Origin: Gammaproteobacteria bacterium
GTDB lineage: Bacteria > Pseudomonadota > Gammaproteobacteria > Granulosicoccales > Granulosicoccaceae
DNA length: 6,931 nucleotides
Direction of reading: 5' to 3'
Assembly: GCA_003511825.1 (NCBI GenBank)
Contig: DOIU01000192.1
Coordinates: 1-6,931, forward strand
Shown: positions 1 through 6,500 of the stretch, piece after piece
Position numbering within the stretch: the stretch's first letter is position 1
How the letters are laid out: each line of letters begins with the position of its first letter
Notes under the pieces: model-generated
The model's database searches: none
What the model was told of the DNA's origin: nothing
What the model saw: only the letters and a program-made list of their open reading frames with translations
Made by a program: the position numbers and the translations under genes

Positions 1-540
1 TGGCGACTGTACGGACAGCAGCGCTGGCAGACCGGTAACGGGTTCAACGTGGACACCACCTACGATGACCGTAATGACGCACCCGCTCTTGAGGCGTGGC
101 CACACTTGTCATCCCGTATTAATGCCCATGTCTTTCTCAAAGCAGCATTGCCTGCAGGCATACGGGGTCGTCTTGCTCTCTCCCAAGACACCAGCGACAT
201 CCATCATGGCGCAACCGTGTCTCTCACTGCGCAACGCCCCTACCCTCTGAACAACGTCACTGTCATACCATCGATAGGCCTGGCATGGTCAAATGACAAA
301 CGGTTTGAACACGTGTTTGCCGTGGACGGATCATTCGAGCCGCAGTCAACGCTCGATACGCACATCGGCCTAAGCATGGTATTCCCCCTGAACCGGCGCA
401 TCACCCTAATGGCAAGTGCCCATTGGCACCATTTGGACAATGCAATAACCGATCTTCCCTTCATTGACGAGCAGGCTTGCGTGCGCGCAATGGCTGCTGT
501 GTTGTACCGATTCAAGCCACGCACCCGGGGATTCCACTGA
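1..540 (+). CDS. MipA/OmpV-family outer-membrane protein, 3' part
   Basis: The reading frame is open from the first base of the window to TGA at 538-540, so this is the C-terminal 179 residues of a gene that starts upstream; the GTG at 49 is internal, not a start. The translation has the alternating polar/hydrophobic pattern of a beta barrel. It also has MipA/OmpV-like landmarks: a strand-turn of the type LSQDTSDIHHGATV (roughly residues 63-76 of the fragment), a central VIPSIGLAWS strand, and a closing segment with ALYRF-like AAVLYRF preceded by LDNAITDLPFI. Known family members sit in the outer membrane; MipA was described as a scaffold linking murein synthases and hydrolases, but many relatives have no tested role. 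Oddly, seven residues (KPRTRGFH after the YRF, counting K to H as eight) follow the usual terminal aromatic residue. Family assignment is by recalled motif pattern. Another OMP beta-barrel family is the main alternative. Confidence 0.68.
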   Translation, partial: WRLYGQQRWQTGNGFNVDTTYDDRNDAPALEAWPHLSSRINAHVFLKAALPAGIRGRLALSQDTSDIHHGATVSLTAQRPYPLNNVTVIPSIGLAWSNDKRFEHVFAVDGSFEPQSTLDTHIGLSMVFPLNRRITLMASAHWHHLDNAITDLPFIDEQACVRAMAAVLYRFKPRTRGFH

Positions 541-544
541 GCTA

Positions 545-591
545 ATACAACAATAACAAAACGGCCCGCGTATCCGAAGAAACGCGGGCCG
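545..591 (-). terminator. Rho-independent terminator for the minus-strand lipoprotein gene
   Basis: A perfect 10-bp GC-rich stem is seen: CGGCCCGCGT at 562-571 pairs with ACGCGGGCCG at 582-591 around a 10-nt loop. Read on the minus strand, the hairpin is followed directly by TTTTGTTATTGTTG, the U-rich tail expected of an intrinsic terminator for the gene ending at 651. Read on the plus strand, the hairpin is followed by CTAGTGAGTATT, with no T run, so it would be weaker for the outer-membrane protein gene ending at 540. It lies between two convergent genes and may work in both directions, mainly minus. Confidence 0.75.
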
Positions 592-608
592 CTAGTGAGT
601 ATTAACGT

Positions 609-642
609 GTGGGTCTCCAGCTTATATCAAGCGCTGACCCAC
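609..642. repeat. Second hairpin between convergent genes
   Basis: GTGGGTC (609-615) and GACCCAC (636-642) form a perfect 7-bp inverted repeat. The stem can continue past a 3-nt bulge with AGC (619-621) and GCT (633-635). It lies 9 bases beyond the stop codon of the lipoprotein gene and just ahead of the stronger hairpin at 562-591. It could be part of a compound terminator or a 3'-end RNA-stabilising structure, but there is no T tract, so no firm role is claimed. Confidence 0.3.
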
Positions 643-650
643 CCCATGAA

Positions 651-1649
651 TCAGTTGACGGGATTTCCGTCCTGGTCGAACAGCTGGCATATCACGGGTT
701 GGTTGTAGTCCGCCCACGATAGGCTCAGGTCCGCATTCCATTCAGTGGCGCTACCGAAGCTATAGCCATTGAAGGTCGCGGTGTTGCCGGCGCTGTCCGA
801 CAGCACGAAATTCGTTCTATCTGCTTGCCAGGCGACCTGCACAGCATCGCCACCATTGATCGAGAGCACACCGATGTTTTCATCGTCAGCGCTCTTACTG
901 ATGGTGAAAGAGAAACGATTCACAGGCTATGACTCGGCACACGACCAGAAGGTAAAGTCAGTGTCACTTTCAAAGCGTGTGAGGAAGGGTGTTTCAGGAT
1001 TCTCTTCTACAGGCTCTGGGTCTTCTGCGCCTTGATTACCGTCGTTGCCACCTTCGCCAACAAACTCACCGTCTTGGTTATACAAACCGCAGACCACGGC
1101 ATCAGCATAATCACCATTGCGCAGGTTCGCCGTCCACTCCACATCGCTGCGGAAGCTATAGTCCGAGAAGGTTGCTTGGCCGGAACCATCCGTTACCGTC
1201 AACGTACTCGCATCAACACGCCAGGAGATATCAAAATAGTCCTCTGCTGCCTCGGGATTAAAGCCGAATATACCAATGTTTTATCCGCTACCGTCTTTGC
1301 CCAAGATCATTACGATCAGTGCGTCCGGATCGGTGGCAAAACAGGCCCAAAAGTTATAATCCGTCTCGCTCACCAGACGGTTGATAAAGCGGCTTTCGAG
1401 ATCGCTGCCCGACCCTGATGACCCCTGCCCCTGATAATTTTGTGATGGCACTGATGTGCTGGGTTTCAGGGTACTGCCAGGCTCAGGATCTTGGCTGGTG
1501 TCGGTGTCTTGGCCATTATTGTCCGTGTTTTCCACAGGTTGTTCACCATTGGGATCATCCTCGACCGGCGAACTACCTCCACCACCGCCACAAGCCGACA
1601 ATGCCACGGCAATCAGCAAAAACATCGCTAAACGAAACTTTTTAAGCAT
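651..1649 (-). pseudogene. Secreted lipoprotein with duplicated two-Cys domain, interrupted by two in-frame stops
   Basis: ATG at 1649 is preceded by GGGAG with 8-nt spacing. It begins a lipoprotein signal peptide, MLKKFRLAMFLLIAVALSAC, with lipobox LSAC and Cys20, followed by Gly/Ser and an acidic low-complexity linker (about residues 21-85). One frame runs to TGA at 651-653 (332 residues), but is broken by TAA (1281-1283, codon 123) and TAG (927-929, codon 241). There is no frameshift. The translation through the stops gives two tandem domains, about 88-201 and 222-332. They align without a gap from F88/F222 across both stops: codon 123 matches E257 of copy 2, and codon 241 matches D107 of copy 1. 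Each copy keeps FWxC, N-I-G, a Y-S-F motif, E-W and a second Cys, with Cys-Cys distance 84 in both. I do not recognise the domain. The simplest reading is a recently inactivated gene. If translation ends at codon 123, a 122-residue lipoprotein with part of one domain remains. Confidence 0.72.
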
Positions 1650-1874
1650 ATATCCCACTCCCATCGTGTTATGCCATTTCTCAAAAACGTGCGTAGTTGA
1701 ATGCGGGCAAGTATACCGAGGCATGAACCGCGTTGAGTATTAGTAATTTTTACTACATGTGTGCGAACACACAGCCTGAAATCACCCAAGCCAAAGCAAT
1801 AAAAACGTCTCAACTCACGCTCAACAAACCCTTAAATTTAAAAATAACAATCACTTAAACGGTAAAAAAAGACA
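1650..1874. other. Intergenic region between phosphotransferase 3' end and lipoprotein 5' end
   Basis: No credible gene lies here. Besides the dyad at 1741-1755 there is a second short one, TGTGTG-CGAA-CACACA (1758-1773), and an AT-rich stretch containing the palindrome TTAAATTTAA (1832-1841). An A7 run (1864-1870) appears as T7 on the minus strand just after the phosphotransferase stop codon. The nearest stem to it, GGTCTT (1889-1894) with AAGACC (1913-1918), is inside the coding end and 18 bases away from the T run, so I do not call a proper terminator. Confidence 0.5.
1710..1755 (-). promoter_or_regulatory. Possible promoter and operator-like dyad for the lipoprotein gene
   Basis: On the minus strand a TATACT hexamer (1715-1710) resembles a sigma-70 -10 box, about 60 bases upstream of the lipoprotein start codon. 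The hexamer 17 bases further upstream reads ACTCAA, which is a poor -35 box. Just beyond that lies a perfect inverted repeat, TAGTAA-TTT-TTACTA (1741-1755), placed where a regulator could act. This is a pattern call only; the weak -35 keeps confidence low. Confidence 0.3.
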
Positions 1875-2855
1875 TCAATCCACACCAAGGTCTTGCAGTA
1901 CGTGCTCGGCTAAAGACCGTGAATACGCATTTATTTTTTTATGATGCGGCATCCAACCTTGTAAAAAACGGTAAAAATCCACCCATGCATAGTGAAATAG
2001 TTCACGCCATGACTGTTCAATATCAGCGACCTCGAATGGGGATTGGCCTTGATTCAGATAAAAACGTAATTGCGCAAAATAATCGTCTAACAACGCCGAT
2101 TCATACGCGGCACAGTCATGCTCAGATAAGCAGCTACCGAGCAGGTAGGCGACGTCTTTCATGCCACAGCCGCCTCCAACGTATTGAAAATCCACGGCAG
2201 CGACGGCCGTCCCATCGGGCGACAGGCAAAAATTGGCAATCTTCGCATCACCGTGCACAAACGTCTGAAACTCGCACTGCGCGAGCGCCTCGTCGATGGG
2301 GCCCGCCGCGCGCTGCAGACGTAGGTCAGTCATCGCGTGCAACTCATCAGGGCGGGTTTGGAGGTGCCAGTAAGTACCGGTAGGCCACAAACCTTCGGGC
2401 TTACAACCCATAAATTTTGCATGAAAAGAAGCCAACCAAGATAAACAAGGCCTTATCTCACTAACAGACAGTGACGCTGCCCGCTGACTGAATCCAGCAG
2501 CATCCAAGTCCTCCAAGACCAGCAACATACGCTCAGCATCGTGAGCCTGAGCGAAAACCTGCGGGACACGGCAACTAACGTCACATTGAATCGCGTAACC
2601 GGCATACCAGTGGCGCTCAACCGCGTAAGAGCGCAGTTTGCGCGCATGAGAACGAGCGGTGTTCCAGCCGCGCGAGTGCACAGACGCGTCAGGCGGCATG
2701 ACTCGCTTAACAATCACCGACGCCATCGGCGCACCGATCAGGCTAACGCGCTCAATCACGCCATAGCCGCTCCATAAGGACTGCAGCGTTTCTCGTCGCC
2801 CGATGCCTTGAGCTTGCGTGGAGGCGATAACAATGTCTTGCCATGGCTGTTGCAT
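1875..2855 (-). CDS. Kinase-fold phosphotransferase (APH / CHK-like superfamily)
   Basis: The 326-residue product has the motif order of aminoglycoside phosphotransferase / choline- and ecdysteroid-kinase-like enzymes, which move the gamma-phosphate of ATP to a small-molecule hydroxyl. Seen from M1: VIVKRV with the likely ATP-binding Lys50; RSYAVERHWY with Glu80, the likely helix-C partner; the hinge-like LLVLEDL near 111-117; the catalytic loop HGDAKIAN with His201, Asp203, Lys205 and Asn208; and VDFQ with the Mg-binding Asp222. All core catalytic residues are present, so it looks active. It appears cytoplasmic, with no signal peptide. ATG at 2855 is chosen because GGAG (2868-2865) sits 9 nt ahead; ATG at 2864 touches that GGAG and is less likely. 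An open frame reaching 3014 lacks family similarity. The gene diverges from icmF, and its substrate is not inferable. In proteobacteria such genes are often annotated only as phosphotransferase; antibiotic resistance should not be assumed. Confidence 0.82.
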   Translation of the reverse strand: MQQPWQDIVIASTQAQGIGRRETLQSLWSGYGVIERVSLIGAPMASVIVKRVMPPDASVHSRGWNTARSHARKLRSYAVERHWYAGYAIQCDVSCRVPQVFAQAHDAERMLLVLEDLDAAGFSQRAASLSVSEIRPCLSWLASFHAKFMGCKPEGLWPTGTYWHLQTRPDELHAMTDLRLQRAAGPIDEALAQCEFQTFVHGDAKIANFCLSPDGTAVAAVDFQYVGGGCGMKDVAYLLGSCLSEHDCAAYESALLDDYFAQLRFYLNQGQSPFEVADIEQSWRELFHYAWVDFYRFLQGWMPHHKKINAYSRSLAEHVLQDLGVD

Positions 2856-3175
2856 GCCCGCCATCTCCAAATCAAAAGCGCCGTAGCATAGCATGTGACC
2901 GGGACTGCACCGTTGAAAGCACCTTCCACACACGACCGATGACACCCAATCAATTGACCTCAACGTCAACCACAGGGCAATTAGCTGAATCAAGCAGCCT
3001 ATGCATCTTTGCACACAAATGTGGCGACATTCGGCATCAAGGCATATACTATCGACTCTATACGCACGAACACGGCGAGGCTTTACCGAGCCTTCACAGC
3101 AACTATTGACGCGATTGAACTGACCTTTAGGTAAATCAAGTCACACACAAAGCCGGTATTTCGGAGGAATCGTAC
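2856..3175. promoter_or_regulatory. Divergent promoter region between phosphotransferase and icmF
   Basis: No gene is seen here. Minus-strand side: TATGCT (2890-2885) could be a -10 box giving a very short leader before the start at 2855; no good -35 accompanies it. Plus-strand side: TATACT (3045-3050) is the best -10 candidate for icmF, with only a weak TGGCGA-like -35 at 3022-3027. A separate TTGACG (3106-3111) resembles a -35 but has no good -10 partner. Two dyads stand out: TTGAC-N6-GTCAA (2954-2969) and a looser TTGA-N4-ACCTTTAGGT-N3-TCAA (3115-3139) just ahead of the ribosome binding site. A small hairpin, AGGCT (3078-3082) with AGCCT (3089-3093), would fall in the icmF leader. These are visual matches and each is weak alone. 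Confidence 0.4.
3163..3167 (+). promoter_or_regulatory. Ribosome binding site of icmF
   Basis: GGAGG, followed by AA, lies 8 nt before the ATG at 3176. This near-perfect Shine-Dalgarno sequence fixes the icmF start and suggests efficient translation. Confidence 0.9.
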
Positions 3176-6100
3176 ATGTCACAGGTTGAGACCACTCTAC
3201 GCATCACTGACACCGACCGCGACACAGCCCAGAAGGTCCGCTTCGTCACCGCGGCCAGCTTGTTTGATGGACACGACGCGTCCATCAACATCATGCGCCG
3301 CATCTTGCAATCCAATGGCGTAGAAGTCATTCACCTAGGCCATAACCGTTCGGTGGCCGAAATCGTCACCGCAGCTCTGCAAGAAGATGTGCACGGCATC
3401 GCCATCAGCTCTTATCAGGGTGGCCACGTTGAATACTTCAAATACATGGTCGATATGCTGCGCGAAAATGACGGCGAAGACATTCGCGTCTTCGGCGGCG
3501 GTGGTGGCGTCATCATCCCTGAGGAAATACAAGACCTGCACAACTACGGCGTATGCCGCATCTACAGCCCTGCAGACGGACAACACATGGGGTTGAACGG
3601 CATGATTCAAGACATGATCGACAATGCAGCCGTAGCCCCCAATACACAAGCCCCAGACTCAACCGAGGCGCTGCAGCAAGGCAACTGGCGTCAACTGGCC
3701 CGCGTGATCACCGCGTTGGAAAACGGCACACTCAACGAGAGCACGCGGCAAGCGATACTCACCTCATCCGCTTCGCTGGAACACCCGGTACCCGTGATGG
3801 GCATTACGGGCACCGGCGGCTCAGGCAAGTCCTCGCTCACGGACGAAATCATCCGTCGCTTCCGGCTGGATCATAAAGATTCACTCAAAATCGCTATTCT
3901 CGCGATCGACCCCACGCGTAAAAAGACCGGCGGTTCACTGCTTGGCGACCGCATCCGCATGAATGCGATCGACCACCCCAATATCTACATGCGCTCTATT
4001 GCAACTCGGGATACACGCGGTGAAGTCCCGCCCCAGCTGGCAGACATTATCGCGGCAACACGCATCAGCGGTTTTGATCTCATCATTGTAGAAACACCTG
4101 GTATTGGCCAAGGCGACGCAGGTATCGTCCCCCACTGCGACGTCTCCATGTACGTGATGACCCCTGAATTCGGCGCGCAAAGCCAGCTCGAAAAGATTGA
4201 TATGCTGGACTTTGCCGACATCATCGCCATCAATAAGTTTGATCGCAAAGGCGCGGCAGACGCCCTGCGAGATGTGCGTAAACAGGTACAACGCAATCGC
4301 GAAGACTTTTCCGTATCCCCCGACACCATGCCTGTCTTTGGCACGATTGCCGCGCATTTTAATGACAACGGTGTCACCGGTCTCTATCACGAAATTCTCG
4401 ACCACTTGCAGCAAAAAGGCCTGCAATCGCCCGGCGGTGGCCTGCTGGCCGTGGGTGAGCGGGCATCCACCGAAACCACGGTGATCGTGCCGGCCAACAG
4501 ACAACGCTATTTGGCTGAAATCGCCGAAACGGTTCGCGACTATAAGAAAACCGTGGCAGAACAGGCTCGCATCGCCCGTGAGCGCCAACAACTCATCGAA
4601 AGTCGCCGCATGCTGCTTGAGAGCGGTGCCGACGCCCCCGGTGACTTGGATGACCTCATCACCGACCGCGACAAGCGCCTGGATTCGCGCGCACAAAAAC
4701 TGCTCGACATCTGGCCCGATGTGAAAGCGAGCTATGCCGGCGACGAGTACGTGGTCAAAATCCGTGATCGCGAGGTCCGCACCAACCTGATCAGAGAAAC
4801 GCTATCCGGGACCAAAATCCGCAAAGTCGTTCTGCCCGGCTATGAAGATCACGGCGAATTACTGAAATGGCTGTTGCTCGAAAACGTACCCGGCAGCTTC
4901 CCGTATACCGCTGGTGTATTCGCGTTTAAGCGCGAGGGTGAAGACCCGACGCGCATGTTCGCGGGCGAAGGCGATGCCTATCGGACCAACCGCCGCTTTA
5001 AGCGGGTGTCGCAGAACTTTGAGGCCAAACGCTTATCCACCGCGTTTGATTCCGTGACGCTCTATGGGCAGGACCCCGATCCTCGCCCCGACATCTACGG
5101 CAAAGTGGGCAACTCCGGGGTATCCATCTGTACCGTGGAGGATATGGATATCCTTTATGACGGTTTTGATCTCTGCAACCCCAACACCTCGGTCTCCATG
5201 ACCATCAACGGACCAGCGCCGACGATTCTGGCGTTCTACTTTAATAGCGCCTTGCGTCAGCAGCTGCAGCGCTTTGAAGACGAGAACGATCGTAAGCCTA
5301 CCGATGAAGAAATTGAGAAAATAAAAGCCTGGACCCTGTCCAATGTCCGAGGCACCGTCCAGGCAGATATCCTCAAGGAAGACCAAGGCCAGAACACTTG
5401 CCTGTTCTCCACCGAGTTCAGCCTCAAGATGATGGGTGATATCCAGGAGTACTTCGTACAAAACAACGTGCGCAATTTCTACTCTGTCTCTATCTCGGGC
5501 TATCACATTGCTGAGGCAGGCGCCAATCCTATCAGTCAACTCGCCTTTACCCTGGCCAATGGCTTTACGTATGTGGAGTCTTATCTCGCTCGTGGCATGC
5601 ACATTGACGACTTCGCGGCCAACTTGTCGTTCTTCTTTAGCAATGGGATGGACCCGGAATACACCGTCATGGGTCGTGTTGCGCGCCGCATTTGGTCCAC
5701 CGCGATGCGCTTTAAGTACGGCGCCAATGAACGCAGCCAGAAGCTGAAGTACCACATCCAGACGTCGCGTCGATCACTGCACGCCATGGAAATGGATTTC
5801 AACGATATACGCACGACCCTGCAAGCCTTGATCGCGGTTTACGATAACTGCAACTCCCTGCACACCAATGCGTATGACGAGGCTATCACCACACCCACCG
5901 ACGAATCAGTGCGCCGTGCGCTCGCGATTCAGTTGATCATTAACAACGAGTGGGGCTTGAGCAAAAATGAAAACCCCAACCAAGGGAGTTTTATTGTTGA
6001 GGAGCTGACGGACTTGGTCGAAGAGGCCGTGCTGCGAGAATTCGAAAACATCTCTGATCGCGGCGGTGTATTGGGTGCAATGGAAACCGGTTATCAACGC

Positions 6101-6448
6101 GGAAAAATACAAGAAGAGTCCATGTACTATGAGCACAAAAAGCACGACGGCTCATTGCCCATCATCGGCGTCAACACTTTCCTCAACCCGAATGCGAACG
6201 AGCAAGATTTGGAAATTGACCTCGCACGCTCCAGCGACGAAGAAAAGCAAAGTCAGCTGCGGCGTTTGGCAGACTTCCATGACCGCCATCACGACCAAGC
6301 CTTAATTGCCATCGAGCGTGTCAAACAAGCCGCGATCAACAACGAAAACATCTTTGCGGAGTTGGCCAACGCGGTAGCCCATTGCTCACTCGGGCAACTC
6401 ACTGACGCGCTGTTTGAAGTCGGCGGCAAATACCGGCGCAATATGTAA
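3176..6448 (+). CDS. icmF: Fused isobutyryl-CoA mutase (IcmF), coenzyme B12-dependent
   Basis: The 1090-residue cytoplasmic enzyme is complete and of normal family length. It uses adenosylcobalamin to interconvert isobutyryl-CoA and n-butyryl-CoA; characterised members also interconvert isovaleryl- and pivalyl-CoA. Domain order: B12-binding domain (about 22-150) with D31-G-H33, where H33 is the expected lower cobalt ligand, and the GGGGG run at 107-111; MeaB-like G-protein chaperone (about 200-420) with Walker A G212-TGGSGK218-S, ETPGIGQGD at 306-314 and the guanine-specifying N353-K-F-D356; a helical, charged linker (about 430-510); then the TIM-barrel mutase domain to the end, with SGYH at 774-777. 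Phe595 (in MFAGEG) and Gln739 (in DQGQN) stand where methylmalonyl-CoA mutase has Tyr89 and Arg207, so the substrate is isobutyryl-type. The G domain is known to gate cofactor loading and GTP-powered repair. The gene appears monocistronic. No frameshift or missing core residue is seen. Confidence 0.96.
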   Translation: MSQVETTLRITDTDRDTAQKVRFVTAASLFDGHDASINIMRRILQSNGVEVIHLGHNRSVAEIVTAALQEDVHGIAISSYQGGHVEYFKYMVDMLRENDGEDIRVFGGGGGVIIPEEIQDLHNYGVCRIYSPADGQHMGLNGMIQDMIDNAAVAPNTQAPDSTEALQQGNWRQLARVITALENGTLNESTRQAILTSSASLEHPVPVMGITGTGGSGKSSLTDEIIRRFRLDHKDSLKIAILAIDPTRKKTGGSLLGDRIRMNAIDHPNIYMRSIATRDTRGEVPPQLADIIAATRISGFDLIIVETPGIGQGDAGIVPHCDVSMYVMTPEFGAQSQLEKIDMLDFADIIAINKFDRKGAADALRDVRKQVQRNREDFSVSPDTMPVFGTIAAHFNDNGVTGLYHEILDHLQQKGLQSPGGGLLAVGERASTETTVIVPANRQRYLAEIAETVRDYKKTVAEQARIARERQQLIESRRMLLESGADAPGDLDDLITDRDKRLDSRAQKLLDIWPDVKASYAGDEYVVKIRDREVRTNLIRETLSGTKIRKVVLPGYEDHGELLKWLLLENVPGSFPYTAGVFAFKREGEDPTRMFAGEGDAYRTNRRFKRVSQNFEAKRLSTAFDSVTLYGQDPDPRPDIYGKVGNSGVSICTVEDMDILYDGFDLCNPNTSVSMTINGPAPTILAFYFNSALRQQLQRFEDENDRKPTDEEIEKIKAWTLSNVRGTVQADILKEDQGQNTCLFSTEFSLKMMGDIQEYFVQNNVRNFYSVSISGYHIAEAGANPISQLAFTLANGFTYVESYLARGMHIDDFAANLSFFFSNGMDPEYTVMGRVARRIWSTAMRFKYGANERSQKLKYHIQTSRRSLHAMEMDFNDIRTTLQALIAVYDNCNSLHTNAYDEAITTPTDESVRRALAIQLIINNEWGLSKNENPNQGSFIVEELTDLVEEAVLREFENISDRGGVLGAMETGYQRGKIQEESMYYEHKKHDGSLPIIGVNTFLNPNANEQDLEIDLARSSDEEKQSQLRRLADFHDRHHDQALIAIERVKQAAINNENIFAELANAVAHCSLGQLTDALFEVGGKYRRNM

Positions 6449-6463
6449 CAGGTTTCGTGGACA

Positions 6464-6481
6464 GGGGCGCGCCAGCGCCCC
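6464..6481. terminator. GC hairpin between icmF and the thioesterase gene
   Basis: GGGGCGC (6464-6470) and GCGCCCC (6475-6481) form a perfect 7-bp stem with a GCCA tetraloop in the 52-base gap between the convergent stop codons. Neither side has a T tract (GCCTAGATTC on plus, TGTCCACGAA on minus), so it is a candidate terminator or 3'-end stabiliser rather than a classical intrinsic terminator. Confidence 0.5.
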
Positions 6482-6500
6482 GCCTAGATTCTGGCGAGCG

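Noticed and set aside
927..929. TAG as pyrrolysine, or alternative genetic code
   Set aside because: The aligned residue is Asp, the other stop is TAA, and the 1090-codon icmF frame has no internal stops, so no recoding is needed or supported.
927..1202. Middle and last lipoprotein segments as separate genes starting at TTG 1202 and GTG 923
   Set aside because: These starts fall in the middle of the repeated domains, would give leaderless fragments without a signal peptide, and the segments are in one continuous frame with the lipoprotein start.
1032..1418. Plus-strand open frame of 128 codons opposite the lipoprotein gene
   Set aside because: The minus-strand translation shows a clear signal peptide and two homologous domains, so the plus-strand frame is a shadow even though the minus frame has stops.
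1875..2855. Aminoglycoside resistance gene
   Set aside because: Only the general kinase-fold motifs match; the LLVLEDL hinge and overall layout fit CHK-like phosphotransferases of unknown substrate better than known resistance enzymes, and there is no mobile-element context.
2856..3014. N-terminal extension of the phosphotransferase to a start at 3014
   Set aside because: The extra 53 residues are Cys/Trp-rich, unlike the family's N terminus, and the GGAG at 2868-2865 supports the start at 2855.
3935..4696. Long antisense open frame of 253 codons opposite icmF
   Set aside because: It is fully contained in the strongly supported icmF coding sequence, its translation shows no recognisable motif, and no ribosome binding site was picked out for it. 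Long antisense frames are common opposite codon-biased genes.
5033..5755. Antisense open frame of 240 codons opposite the mutase domain
   Set aside because: Same reason: a shadow of icmF codon usage, with no family-like features in its translation.
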